From Gamsiella multidivaricata (lineage: Eukaryota > Mortierellomycota > Mortierellomycetes > Mortierellales > Mortierellaceae): a stretch of 64,000 nucleotides of DNA. The notes below the pieces were generated by a model. The model had not been told where the DNA came from, searched no databases, and saw only the letters and a list, made by a program, of their open reading frames with translations. The stretch spans positions 124,001 to 188,000 of the forward strand of contig NW_026251759.1 in the NCBI RefSeq assembly GCF_025024155.1, written 5' to 3'. Shown here piece by piece: positions 11,674 through 23,974 of this stretch (position 1 is the stretch's first letter; each line of letters starts with the position of its first letter). The translations under genes and the position numbers were made by a program.

Positions 11674-12362
11674 GGTGCAAGGAGATCTGGCGATGGAGAG
11701 GTGGAGTTTTGGGTGCCTGAGAGGAAATGCGATGGGTTATTGCCCTGAGAGTGAAGCGCTGGCTGTGTGCCCCCGTACAGCATTCCCCGAAGGTAAACAG
11801 TTCTGAGTGGCTTACGACTGCCTGAATTGATCCAATTGTATTTGGCCAATCAGAAACATTTTCTCTTTCCTAGGATATACTCACTGGATCAAAGGACGCG
11901 AGACGCGTCGCACGCCTATGGCGACTCTGCAGGAATATTTCGTGGGTCCTTCCCAGACGGTCTTTCCACTGACTCTTCGCCTGGGAGCCCACCGAGATCC
12001 CACAGAACCAGAGTTTCTAAAGAAGACAAACGGGCGCGAACAACGACATCGTAGATAAAAATAATACCAATTGTAGAAAATGAAGAAAAGCATAGATTTT
12101 CACCACACCGTAAATAGGTAATACAACGGCGAGGTTTGCAACTCCCCTAGGATTCTCTTCTCATCCAAAAGCAATGCTGATACTGTCGCAGAGAAACTTC
12201 AGCTGTGAACTATATCATGTATAGTATTCCTGCTCAAACTGAGAACAGCCAAGGCGAAATGAACGAGGAAAACGTCCATGACAAACGACCCCGGTCTATC
12301 ACGCGAGTCACACCACAGGAGGTGTGTCAGTCAACTTGAAGCAAAGACAACTTTTTCTGGCG
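11674..12362. other. Intergenic between MRP51 and the CsbD-like gene
   Basis: Divergent genes flank this stretch, so it should hold the MRP51 promoter on the left and distal control sequence of the CsbD-like gene on the right. A CCCCT element, the reverse of the AGGGG stress core, occurs near 12145. No convincing coding sequence is visible. Confidence 0.5.
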
Positions 12363-12389
12363 AGGGGTTACTTTTCCCAGATATAAAAG
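12363..12389 (+). promoter_or_regulatory. STRE-like AGGGG and TATA box of the CsbD-like gene
   Basis: AGGGG at 12363-12367, the core of fungal stress response elements, is followed by a TATAAAAG box at 12382-12389, about 105 bp before the start codon. A strong TATA box with a stress-element core fits an inducible gene; regulation by Msn2-like factors is inference. Confidence 0.6.
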
Positions 12390-12491
12390 GGAGACTAGAG
12401 ATCGTTGCAATCTCCACAATTCAACACCCTCTCCTCATTATTAAACGCACTCTTACAACCCTTCTCCCATCCAGAAGCAATTCCTCTCAAT

Positions 12492-12907
12492 ATGACTGAC
12501 AAGATATCGAACACTTTCTACTCTGCTGTCGGTGGTGCCAAGGAGTCCCTTGGCAGGGCCGTCGGAAACGAGCAGCTCGCTACCGATGGTCAGTTCTTCC
12601 AATCTGCATCACCTTTGGGCGCAGCTCTAACGATAGGTTGACATTTTCTCTCGTTTGCGAGATACTTACTGCCATCTTTGTCATCCTCTCTGATATATCA
12701 AAAAATACCATAGGTGCCTCTCAGAAGGCCCAGGCCCAGGCCCAGGCTCAGTGTCAGAAGACCCAGCAGCAGGCCCAGGGCGCCACCGACAACATGACCG
12801 GTCGTGTCAAGTCGACCGTCGGAGCCGCCACTGGCGACCGCTCCATGGAGGCCGGAGGCCATGCTCAGCAGGCCACTGGCAACGTCCGCCGCACTGTCAA
12901 CCAGTAA
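12492..12907 (+). CDS. CsbD-like small stress-response protein
   Basis: Two exons (12492-12588, 12714-12907) encode 96 aa. The protein is hydrophilic and Gln/Ala/Gly-rich, with the CsbD-type pattern KESLGRAVGNEQLATDG, a QAQAQAQ stretch, then TGRVKSTVGAATGDRSMEAGG and HAQQATGN. It contains no Trp. CsbD family proteins are induced by general stress in bacteria, and fungal members are common among starvation, conidial and stress transcripts; the biochemical role is unknown. The upstream AGGGG and TATA elements agree with inducible expression. AATAAA follows at 13004. The strongly C/G-ending codons in exon 2 suggest high expression. The family call comes from composition and repeat pattern, since no catalytic motif exists. 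Confidence 0.84.
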
Positions 12908-13625
12908 GATGTTTCCTTTGGAGAATCGGACACTCTATTCAGGGCCTTGTTTGTTCCAAGCTAAATCATTTGTAAATAAGAAGGCCCCAAGCGACTTCTT
13001 GTAAATAAAACCGATGTTAAAGTTGTATTACATGAAAAACGTTGATGGTTCACGGACATGTTGGCAACTGCGCGTGCATGGGCCACCTCCGAAATCTCAC
13101 ATGGCGAGAAAAACATTCTACATTAACGCATGCTCGGTAGTCGACGCAAGATGACTTCTTGGCTTACTTGGCAGGGGTACCTGGCCTGCTTGTAACGGGA
13201 TAAATACATAATATGGAGGACAGGAAGACTCAAGAAGCAACAGGTCGGCTCCAATTACAGCAAAGCAGGTCGAACATTTAAAGTTGTATCCGACCCGAAA
13301 ATTACAAAAACGAGCGAGTGATCGAGAGGCCGAGGGGTGGATGCAGATCTACTTTTCCACGAGCAATTGAGGACGGAGGAATAGTCCGTTGTGGGATTGC
13401 AACCTGCAGGAAGGGTCCGCCTGAGTATCTCTTTCATGGCCCTTACAGAAAATGAAGCAAGAAAGCACAGGTATCCTACTCTCTTCCTGTTTGTTGCTAT
13501 CTATCCGCTTCGCGTGCTGCCTGAAGCACATGAAAATGAAAGATGCCCTGTAAAACCTTCTGAGTGTTTGGCCCATCTCTTTCCTCTCACTCATCCCTCA
13601 TTGACTCCTCCACTCCCCGCCTGCC
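12908..13625. other. Intergenic between CsbD-like gene and hydrolase
   Basis: The stretch holds the CsbD-like 3' UTR with its poly(A) signal, then non-coding sequence, and a C/T-rich tract (13570-13622) that ends at the hydrolase start codon. I see no additional gene. Confidence 0.55.
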
Positions 13626-15329
13626 ATGCGCAAAGAAGCATCCCTCATTTGGAAGTATATGGTGCCAAAGGCGCCCATGCTCATCGGCACCACTGTCAGT
13701 CACTACACTTTCGGACCACCCAAACCCTCATGGTCCTACAAGTTCAACATCACCATGGCCATGGCGAGAGCGTTCACTGCACACCTCGAGGACGTGCCCT
13801 TGAAACAGTCTCAGGCTATGAGTCGCCTCAATGACAAGTACGCGCCCATTCACTCGGGTGCCATTGCCTCCGAGTCGACTGTGCCCAGCACCTACAGAGA
13901 CAAGGCTGCAGAATACGTCGACCGACTCCTCAAGGAGCAAGGCTTCGACTCAACAAAACTCGGCTGGGACTGGACACATGATCCGAGAGCCGAGAAGCCG
14001 CTCAAGGGGGAGTGGACCGAGACTAAGGTCAAGGATGAGAAGTTTGCAGAGGGGCGTACAGTCCTTTATCTGCATGGTGGAGGGTACTTTTTATGCTCTA
14101 TCCGAACTCATCGCTGGGCTACATGGAGTATGGCGCGGCTTGGAGGCGCCAAGGTCTTTGGTATGATTTATTTGTATGCTTCCAATGTTCAGGATCTGCA
14201 AGGTTCCCTTTTTTCAGGTGCTGACTGATATAAACCGCTGCTGCATTTTTTGCTGCCTCTTCCCTACACTAGCGGTCGATTACCGGTTGGCCCCCGATTC
14301 ACCCTTCCCTGCAGCTCTTCACGACGCGCTTGCGGCCTATCTATACCTTCTGGACCCACCGGCTGAATCCGGTATTGCCTCTGTCGATCCAAAGAACATT
14401 GTCATCATGGGCGATAGCGCTGGAGGAGGTATACCAAGACAACATTGCTCGCTCTTTTTTCTATTAACGTGAACCTGATCCGTCGCACGTCTAGAAGACT
14501 AAAGGGCTTTTTTGATTTTTTGATTTTTTTTATCGCTCAACAGGTCTGACATTTGCAACAATGCTCGCTATTCGCGATGCTGGTCTGCCAATGCCAGCGG
14601 GTATCATTGGTTGGAGTCCATGGATCGATCTATTGCACTCTATGCCGTCCGTTTTGGAGAACACTCTCTCGGACTACCTTCCCTCCGAGGGGTTTTCACA
14701 TGGAGGACAGGCGTCGCTCAAAAAGCTGGCCAAGGTAGTGGTGGCGGCCGTGGGCACGGACGAGGACACGGTGCTCCAATCACTTCCTGCAGTGCAGCAT
14801 TATACCAATAACCGCCTGCTGCATTGCAAGTACGTCAGTCCGATCCTCGAGGACAACCTGGAAGGAGCGTGCCCTATCTTGATGGTAAGTATCCTGGTCT
14901 TTTTTTTTAAGAGGGGGAAGTCTCATACTGAGGCTTGCAGTCTGCACTCGGTCGCTCACTTTTCTTTTCATTTTTTATTTATTTGTGGTTTATTAGATTG
15001 CTGGCGACGGCGAAATGCTTAGGGACGAATCGATCGTATTTGCCAAAAAGCATGCTGATGCTCCAGCAGGTGTCCAGCTCCGCGTTTACGACGATATGCC
15101 ACATGTGTTCCAGATGTTCGGCTTCCTGCCAAGTGCTAAACACTCACTGAAAGAATCGGGCGAGTTTATCAGAAATGTAACCATTGGCGGAGCTGGTGTC
15201 GAGAACAAGACTTTAGAGAGGATCAATGTCAAGGGGGAGCGGCGGCCGCTGGAAGAGGACGCTGTGTCGGAGTGGAGAGAGAGGATCGGAAAGCTGGGTG
15301 GAGGATCAAAGTTCTTGGCCAAGCTGTAA
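13626..15329 (+). CDS. Alpha/beta hydrolase, hormone-sensitive-lipase (type IV esterase) family
   Basis: Four exons (13626-14160, 14273-14428, 14544-14884, 14997-15329) encode about 454 aa. The HSL-family oxyanion motif HGGG is at residues 150-153 in LYLHGGGY. It is followed by [19 protein letters not shown], the nucleophile elbow GDSAGG (Ser227), Asp348 in AGDGEML and His380 in DMPHVFQMF. The triad is complete, so the enzyme should be active on short or medium acyl esters or lipids. No signal peptide or clear membrane span is seen, so a cytosolic or lipid-droplet location is likely. About 140 residues precede the catalytic domain, with [11 protein letters not shown] near the start, as in fungal HSL-like esterases. 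The substrate cannot be named. Confidence 0.92.
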
Positions 15330-15382
15330 GAGACACTACCATAATGAACGAAAATTATAATAAATGATAGGAATAATCTATT

Positions 15383-15774
15383 TGACAACCCGGGCTGTTA
15401 CTCTTATTGGCAACCCCTGCACAAACCCCATGTAAAACAAGACTCGTATCTTTTGCGAATTTCAAGTCGAAACAACGCGGCGAGAGGTTGAGAACCATTC
15501 CTTCCTCCACCTGGCACCCCATGCAACCCTTTGCGACCTTGGGAGAAGCCTTCTTCATGACGGAAAACAGGGTTTTGTCGATGGGGGACTCAGCGATGAC
15601 GAAATGGGAGATCAGTTACATTGTGGAGTCCTTTAAGAGACAGATGACGATCTGCTTAAAGAGCCGGGGCCAGGAACCATAAGGACTACTGGCATAATCG
15701 ACATTTAAAAAATGTTGGCCTTACATGGAGTTAGTATAGGGGTTGCCAAATAGCAGTGTCAGCCCGGGTTGTCA
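15383..15774. mobile_element. MITE-like element with long terminal inverted repeats
   Basis: The left end (15383-15418) begins TGACAACCCGGGCTG, continues through TTACTCTTA and ends GGCAACCCCT. The right end (15738-15774), read as reverse complement, begins with the same 15 bases and ends with the same 10, with a few mismatches and one indel between. Weaker inverted similarity runs inward, through CCATGTAA, to about 56 bp per arm. The whole unit is 392 bp. The core has one 91-codon open frame that I cannot match to any family, so it is probably non-autonomous. I could not define a target-site duplication. The element lies 53 bp after the hydrolase stop, at the edge of a gene-poor region. Confidence 0.7.
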
Positions 15775-18663
15775 CCCTAGACTCCAGAGTTGTCTGATGC
15801 TGATTTGTGGAAAAAAAAAAAGAGAAGCGGATGGGAGTCTCCACCCAAAGCTGGCATGTGCTACAGCCCAAACTAATTCCCGTAATCCACCAGACTGCCC
15901 AGTGCTACCGCCATTTTTGCTGTTCCATTGCTGGCCTGCAACAGGCAGTTACTCAGGGGCCTCTTGCCTCGGGCCTACGCCCAGGACAGAATGCCCACAC
16001 CAAGCTTCTAATGGGCGGTATACCTAAGTAGCCGCAGCACACGTTGACCCAGCCTCAAGCGATCCATCATCCCAATATCGGCCCAAACTAGGCTTACAGC
16101 AATCTGCTTACAACTGCCCGATTCGAAAGTAGTCGCGAATTCTAAGGTTTATATAAACCAAATATTGTGAGCAGTGGTGTATATGGGATTGCTCATGTTG
16201 AACAGTCCGGCTTGGTCGATAATTTGTGGTTAGAAATCATTGTTGGACTGCCTTGCAGGATTTAGTTGTAAAAAAATAAAATGGGTAGGCATCCCTCCCC
16301 CCCCCCCCAAAAAAAAATGAAAGCGATATGGCCGATACTACCAACATGCTACGAAAAAAAGGGACAAAATATTTGGGCGTAGCACAATAGGAAACAACGC
16401 GATTGAGGGCCTATGAGTTTACGCAGCATGGCACTAGTCGAAAAAAAGATAACTTGGAATACCTGAGGATGCACGCAAGCAAACAGGCATGCCGTAAAAA
16501 GAAGGATGTGCCAGCGCCGGCCAAGTCTTGAAGAAGCCAAGCACATCCACGTGGATGAGAAAAATGAAAGATAGGCAAGCTTTGTTCCTGTATGCAAATG
16601 TGCCGGCGCAGATTTCCGATTGTAGGCTGTCTTCTCCTTGTTTTTCCTTGCAGACAGTCAAAGCGTGGAGCAGTAAGTGTATATCCAAGTGAACAACGAC
16701 CATACACAGCCCTGTGGGAGTTATATCTTGATATCTTTCCTGATGGAGAAAAGGCTGCTGCACTAAAACAAAAAAAAATGCTTCCTACAAATTTATAAAT
16801 GGGACTTTTACGCTATTTGATCGATTGAATAAAGACTGTGTTCACAAGAGCAGGACAGCGCAATAAACCGATGCTTACGAAGAGGAAGCAGAGTATATCG
16901 ATAGGGTCCTATCGCACCATAGACTTATTTTCCATCCTCCAAAAGCTTGTTCTGAGAGCACGACGAAATGGACACTCAATTTGGTAATCGGCGTCCAACC
17001 GGACAAAGCAAAAGCAATCAACCGTTTATGCAAGCAGTGCCGAATAATTACTTGGTATACGGACTTCAAAGGAAGCACAGCATCGCTTTGGAAAGTGTAT
17101 TTGAGGGTGGGTGCGTGAGTGCCTAGGATTTGATTCGCTGAAAGATCTGACCTGCCGTGTTCATTCTACTTTTCTATGGACAAAGGTGATATCAAATGAG
17201 GATGGGCATCCATCTATGTTAGTTGCATACATCGACACAGAGTCTTGGATCAAGGTGGACTAGATCGAGCGAGGAAAAGATTAAGTGCACTCTATAGTTC
17301 TTGCTGTTCACGGTAACCGTATGGACTGTGTTCATGGGAATAACATTGCCTATTCGTCTAGCGGTTCTCGATCGGCCGTTGTGGATGTATGCTGTCGTGA
17401 TCAGCGTACCTTGGTCTTTCATCTTAAGGTGTGCCGTCAACACAGTAGCATGGGTACCTTTTTTTTTTTTAATTTATGGATTTGTTCATCGACAGAGTTT
17501 TAATCCACTATGCCACTCACTGAAAACACCTCGGATCTCAAATTCAGCAATGGTGGACACACCGCTCAACAGCTGTAGGGTGCTCCAAGTGCGGCCGAAT
17601 AAAACGAATGAATGCTCGCGAGGGAGAGATGAGGATATAAACAACAGACAGACCTAGACGCGTGCTTTTAGCCTCGTAGTCTGTTCATTCGACATCAGGA
17701 AAAGCAGCGAAGGAAGTTGATAAAAATAAAAACCCTAACGGTCTCTTCATAGACACACCGTAAACTTCATGGACTAAAGCATGGCCCGATTCGGCAATAG
17801 TTGTGGACTATATATAAGAAAGAGGCGACAAACGCGAACGAGTACCACTTGTAGATATAGTGAATGAGTGTTGCACGGAAAAGAATGGCAAACAGGGCGG
17901 CAAACAAGAACCGGTGCGTACAATTACAACTACTAGAAACCATAGAAACCACACAACATCCGGCCACATCAATAGCCAGTAAGTGAAAGAGGTAGTGAGT
18001 GCGTGCTCAGTAAATGCAGGCATTTTTGAAGAGCAGCGAGCATGATCTCACTGTAACAGAGAGAAGCTCTGGGCATGTTGTGTACGCATGGGGGCAGCGG
18101 TACAGTCTAGTCTGTCTGAGACAGCCTAGAGAAGGGCAGGGGTGCGGGCAGTGTTCGACAGCAAGACTGCAAGGGACGCATGGTCCTCCAGTGCGGGGTG
18201 TGCATGGTGTGCACTGTTTAAGGTTGTGTATGTGCTTGTGCACATGTAAGACAAGAGGGTGACACAGTTTTGCGGAGAGGCACCAGCAAAACACAGGGGC
18301 AGCCAGTAGTCGCGCGTCTATTGCGCTCGGACACCGTTTTTTTGATTGCTCTCTGCCAGATTCGCGTATTTATTTCGTCGCCGACTGCGTGTCCCACCCA
18401 TCTCGCATGGCAGCCCAAAAAAATCATCTAAGCGAAAACCAAAAACACAGGGGCGATCTTCGGGATATTTTTTTCGTCCTTTGCTTTAAAAGCATCGTCC
18501 AGGGCAACATTCCCCCTCTCGATCCTGCTGCACTCTTTCGAGGACACATACCACTCCTCCCTCCGTCCCCCCATCTCTCCCGTTAACGACATATACCCCT
18601 CCCTCTCACTCCTCCCCCCACCTTCTCTTCCTCTCACTACCATCGCAACCATCTCAACTGAAT
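15775..18663. other. Gene-poor stretch upstream of the OPT transporter
   Basis: About 2.9 kb contain no reading frame with recognisable protein features. It includes a C11/A8 junction (near 16300), a 14-bp palindrome GGTTTATATAAACC (16146-16159), several short A or T runs and, next to the OPT start, a long C/T-rich tract (18530-18660). A TTTAAAA sequence occurs near 18484. The proximal part is presumably the OPT promoter and 5' UTR. The rest could hold a non-coding RNA or degraded repeats, but I see nothing decisive. Confidence 0.5.
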
Positions 18664-21066
18664 ATGGACGAGAACCAGGAGTTCGAGAATGAAAAGCCCG
18701 ATTGCATCAATGAGAAGCTCCTCATCGAAGATACCATCGAGTTGGAGGAGGATGAGGACGAAGATGATTATGTGGATTACGTAGAGAACTCTAGAATCGA
18801 GGCCGTCCGACTAGGTAGGTGTCCCCACAGCGATCTAATTCACATCCATTTCAGACATCCTGATTCCCTCCATCGCTGACACAACATCCCTGCCTCCTTC
18901 CTCCCCCTTATACCACCCACAGTCGTACCTGTAACAGACGACCCCACCCTGGTCTCAGTCACCTTCCGCTTCTGGATCCTATCCTTCTTCTTCTCCGTCA
19001 TCGGCTCCGTCATCAACCAATACTACTATTTCCGCACCACTACCGGTACCTTCTCCATCTTCTTCGTCAACTTGGCTTCCTATGTCCTTGGAAAAGGTAT
19101 GGCCAGGACCCTCCCCAGGGCCAAGGTGACCATTGGTAACTTTGGCATGTCCCTCAATCCAGGTCCATTCAACATCAAGGAGCATGCCCTGATTGGTATT
19201 GCGGTCTCGACTGCCGCAACCTCTGCTTATGCCATCGATATATTGTCCGCCATGGACTTGTTCTTGCACCATCGCATCAACGCCTTCGGCTCCTTGGTCC
19301 TCATCATCACCACACAGTGCCTGGGTTATGGCATGGCTGGTGTCCTCCGCAAGTACCTTGTCTACCCTGCCGAAATGGTCTGGTGGGGCAATCTGGTCCA
19401 AATTGTATTCTACAACGCCATCCACAACACCGACGAGTTCAAGACCAAGAGAATGGTTCACGGCTGGTCCTACATGAAGTTCTTTTGGATCATCTGCGGT
19501 GGTATGTTCGTCTATGAGTTCTTCCCTCAATGGATTGCTCCCCTATTCGTCTACTTTGATTGGATCTGCTGGATCAATCCCTTCAACAAGGACTTCTGGG
19601 CCCTGTTCTCCTCCATGACCGGAGGTGGAATCCTCTCCCTCTCCTTCGATTGGACTTCCATTGGCGGTGCGACCCTATACCTGCCCCTTGCAGCCCAGCT
19701 CTGCAATTACGGCGGTGTCATCTTCTCGTACTGGATTATCCTGCCCATTATGTGGTTGACCGACAGCCTGGGCACCAAGACTTTGGGCCGTCCCCTGACC
19801 TCGCATCTTTTCTATGCGAACGGAACTAGTTTCGACGTTATCTCGTACCTGAACGACGATTACTCCTTGAACGAGAGCATGTACAATGCCGGTCTCCCAG
19901 CCAAGATGACCCCTATGTATGCTCTCTGCTTCTTCTTCTCCTTTGTTGCTCTGACGGGGTGCGTCTCTCATGTTATCTGCTTCAACGGAGCTGATATCTG
20001 GAAGAGCTGGAAAATGGCCATCGGCGACGAGGATCAGGATGTCCATACCAAGATGATGGGCATCTATCCCGAGGTGCCTCAGCTCTGGTATGCCGTCTTC
20101 TACGTCCTCATGGTCATTCTTTCTATTACAGTCTGCGAAGTCTATGGTCTTCAGCTGCCCTGGTGGGGCCTGCTCATCGCGTGTCTGCTCGGCTGGGTCT
20201 TGACACTGCCTATCTGTGCCATGAGCGCCATCACTGGTTTCGGTCCTGGTCTCAATGTCATCACGGAGTTGGTTTGTGGATACATGCTCCCCGGAAAGCC
20301 TATTGCCAATATGACCTTCAAGTGCTACGGTTACATGGCCATGTACCAGTGCATGACCCTGCTCTCGGATCTCAAGCTGGGTCATTACATGAAGATCCCT
20401 CCTCGTTCCATGTTCGTTGCTCAGTTTTGGGGAACCATTATCGGTGGTGTCTTCAATTATTTTACTATGATTGTCATCATCGACTCTCGTCGTTCGTACC
20501 TGGACGGCACTGATCAAGACCCCAACGGTCTCTGGACAGGAGTTAGCCCTGATACCTTCTGGGGCTCTGCTCTCATCTATGGCGCCTTGGGACCCAAGCG
20601 CATGTTCGACCCGAACGGTGACTACGGCTTCGTCTTTTACGGTTTCTTGGTCGGTTCCATCGCCCCTGTTATTCTCTGGGCCCTCTCCAAGAAGTTTCCG
20701 AACGTCGATTGGTCCAAGTTCAACGTCGCCATCATCGCTGGAGGCATGAGCGCTTACCCTAATGGTTACGTTGTTGGTATCTTGCCCTCGTTGATCGTGT
20801 GCTTGGTTTTCCAGTACTACCTCTTCCGATACCACAAGAACTGGTGGTCAAAGTACACGTTCATTCTGGCGGCGGCCATGGATACCGGTGCGGCCTTTAC
20901 AGGTTTGTTCATCTTCCTCTTCCTTGGAGGCGGTATCAGCCCCCAGCTATCGGTTGCGGTCCCTTCATGGTGGGCCAACTACTATACCCCCGATGGCGAC
21001 AATGCGCCCTACTTGATGGTCGACCGCTGTGGTGCTGCTGGCGGCAACTGGGTCGGTGGCGTTTGA
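18664..21066 (+). CDS. OPT family oligopeptide transporter
   Basis: Two exons (18664-18814, 18923-21066) encode 764 aa. A roughly 50-residue acidic cytosolic N-terminus leads into VTDDPTLVSVTFRFW and a polytopic domain of about 14-16 predicted membrane spans. OPT landmarks are NPGPFNIKEH, the KIPPRSMF motif, SAITGFGPGLNVITELVCGY, and the WWANYY segment near the end. Members of the peptide clade import tetra- and pentapeptides or glutathione with protons across the plasma membrane; the substrate here is not predictable. Codons end strikingly often in C (ATC, TTC, GTC, TAC), more than in neighbours such as SPT16, which suggests strong expression. This bias also creates a long antisense frame that I reject. 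AATAAA lies at 21136. Confidence 0.96.
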
Positions 21067-21869
21067 TTTGTATATATTATAAAAAACGATGCCTGTTGTG
21101 TTGAGTGCAAGATTGCCTCTTCGTATTATATCTTTAATAAATATCTCTCCATTGCTCCAACTACTGGCTACCGATGTTGCTGCCACACGTCTACAAGAGC
21201 GCAGAGGATACGGGATATGATGCGTGTTCATACAGCTTGAACTATAGTCAGCGACCATTCAGTTACGTGCCACTTTGCTGATAGATTAGTAGACGCACGC
21301 GAACCCTTTTGGCGAGGAGGTGTCGGAGATGAAACTACAAGGCAACGATCGCTCGCGTGAGTTGATCGCCGACCGATGTGATATGCTATTTCCTCCTTTG
21401 CGGCTGTATGCGTTCGCAGATTATGCAGTGCCCTCAGTATGGCCCGGGAGATTCCATGGAGTAAACAACGCTAAGAGCTATTGCGCAGATGTTATAAATA
21501 TGCGACATACGGCAATTCGCATAGATGGTGCTGTAATCGATGGCTACTCATGCGTAAATGACGCTTGCAATTGGCCATGTCTGCAAATTGGTACATGTGG
21601 AGGCAATGGACGGATATCCCCTGCCGAGTTAGGGCTCATTGTCATTGTCATCGTCGTTGTCATTGTCGTTGTATTCACTTCACTCCATTCCTTTCTCTGC
21701 ATCCCATTCCTCACCTACTCATTCATCAGTCGCACACACCTACACTTTTTATTTAATATATTCGTTGACTGCACCCTCAAACGCCCTCAAACACCCTCAG
21801 ACATACCCCCTCCTTTAAAAATCTCACCTCGTATTTCTGATATAACGTACAGCCTCCTTCTCTCTCACG
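21067..21869. other. Intergenic between OPT and PA-TM-RING genes
   Basis: After the OPT poly(A) signal the sequence is unremarkable until a GTCATTGTC-type repeat (21640-21670) and a C/T-rich tract before the next start codon. The codons open here do not resemble any protein. The 3' part is taken as the promoter of the PA-TM-RING gene. Confidence 0.5.
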
Positions 21870-23974
21870 ATGGCCTCCGTGTGGCCCCTCTGCAGTCTAC
21901 AGCAAAGCAGGAGTTGCTGCCTGTCGATCATCCTCATCTTCACTGCCCTCCTCGCCCTCCTCTCTCAACCCGTTGCTGCCAATGTCTTCGGAATCCTCGT
22001 CGCACGGGTCAGCTATGATATCGTCAGTGTCAAGAACCCCACCGATATCAACAACCTCAGCATCATCATGGCAGGCAGTAACCTGCCCGTAGGTTCCATC
22101 GCAAAGACTGCCAGCATCCCCGAGGACGGATTATCGGTAAAGCCTCGTTAGTGCACCGAACCAATACTGTTTATTTCATATGGCTCACGAACGATTTGCC
22201 CTTTTGGGACTTGTTTTCGCATAGGGTATTCTCTATGATATGGGGTTTGCCTGTCAACCAGGATTCGACCCCAACACCACACTACCAACGCCCAACCTCT
22301 ACGGCCTCCCAAAGATTGCATTGATCAGACGAGGACCCGCGGATCAGGCGGCGTGCACCTTCCGCTCCAAGATGCTTGCAGCACAGGACGATGGTGCCAT
22401 CGCAGCAATCATCTACAATGGTCCGGGGCAGGGGTCTATCGACGCTGCTACAGCGGCTACCAACTCCTCGGACTCAACAGTCGGTATTCCAGGAATGTTC
22501 ATCTCGTACGATGGAGGCGCTATGCTAAGGACGTGCCTTCAACAGAGCAACGACACAACCAACCCGAGCTACTACGACAGAGTCCGCATTAACATCCTGA
22601 CTAATCAGAAGTTGCCAGTCATCTGGGAATTTGTCTTGATTGTGGTTGTCGTGCTCTTGGGTGTATCCTTCACAGTCTCAGGTACGAGCGCCGTTTTTTT
22701 TTTTTTTTTTTTTTTATCAGCTATTGAACCCCTTTATGTCTGTATCGTAGGGTACATGCCAACGATGTTCTTGCGCGCAATTTTTCATAAGAGCCCACGT
22801 CTCTAACCACTGTTCCTTTTGGGTTACCATAGTGATACTACATTGCCGACTGTATGCACTGAGGCAGCGATACAGAGCAGAGGCCCTAGCTAGAGGAGCC
22901 CACATACTTCCCAATGGAACAATCCGGATGAGAAAGACAATGGAAAAAACCGCATTGGACGAATTTCCAGTCAGGATATTTGGACAAGGCACCTCTTCAG
23001 CACCAGTAGCTAATGCAGTGGCTTCAACATCGGTATTAAGTCAGACTGATCAGCCAGCAAAAATAGAACACGAGATCGCCATTGGACATGATACTGCTGC
23101 CAAACGAACAAGCAATGACGGCATCGATGCTCAATCAAATCAGGACGGACGGGCTCACTCTCTCACCAACAAATCGATTCGATCCTTCCGGGCCATTACT
23201 GCTGCCCAGGCTCTGGAAGCTCAGCCCGAAAGCACCTCAAACACTGCAACTGACGAGATCGTCAATGATACCTGCGCAATCTGTTTGGACGAGTTTTCGG
23301 AAGGCGACGAAATTCGTACCCTGCCTTGCCACCACGAATTCCACTGCGAATGTATCGGTAAGCAATCGGGCTTTCATATTGCCTGTAAGGCCATACAGGG
23401 CCAATTTGACGATTGCATAGCTTACTAATCCTTGGCATTATCTTTAGATCCTTGGCTCACTCGTAAAAGTTCAACTTGTCCACTGTGCAAGTATGAATGC
23501 TCGCCTCCCCAAAGGGAAAGCGAAGAAGGAAACAGTCCAGCAAGTATTGCAGAGTCCAGGGTGGTTATGCCCAGCGATCGATTGATAGAATTTATCATGG
23601 GTCCAGCATGGGTCGCTGCCAGGACACAGTATAATCACAATGGAAGCGGCAGGATCGACCGAATCGGGAACTTTTTTAGCAGAGCAATGGATCGCATTCG
23701 GGGGCGTCCACCACGTCCCTTACCGTCTGCTACCGACCCAATATCACCATCTACCGCACCTACTACAATGATGGCGACTCAGTCTGACGAGAACGGAGAT
23801 GTGCCTCTCCAACTGATTACACCGAATGGGATTGCGCCTATCACCTCAGTGCCCGCCCAAGGAAGCGACACCCCTGCCAACTGCGAGGAGCGCGCGGTAA
23901 TTGTATCGATACCGCCTACAAATGACGCTGAACCATCATCAGAAACATGGAGTGATGGTCAACGCCGCATGTAA
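21870..23974 (+). CDS. PA-TM-RING E3 ubiquitin ligase (RNF13/GRAIL type)
   Basis: Four exons (21870-22136, 22225-22681, 22833-23357, 23448-23974) encode about 591 aa. A signal peptide (core CCLSIILIFTALLALL) is followed by a luminal protease-associated domain ending in a GIPGMFISYDGGAML segment. A single membrane span (VLIVVVVLLGVSFTV) is split by intron 2. The cytosolic part has a RING-H2 finger near residue 395: CAIC, LPCHHEFHCECI and CPLC. The order PA, TM, RING matches RNF13/RNF128-type ligases, which ubiquitinate membrane cargo in the endolysosomal system. A Ser/Thr-rich tail of about 170 residues follows. Intron 3 splits the RING after ECI, the same position as in the other RING gene. 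AATAAA lies at 24068. Intron 2 carries a T-run. Confidence 0.93.

Noticed and set aside
19675..20835. 386-codon open frame antisense to the OPT gene
   Set aside because: It is a by-product of the strong C-ending codon bias of the OPT gene, has no motif or hydrophobic pattern of its own, and overlaps a clear membrane protein.
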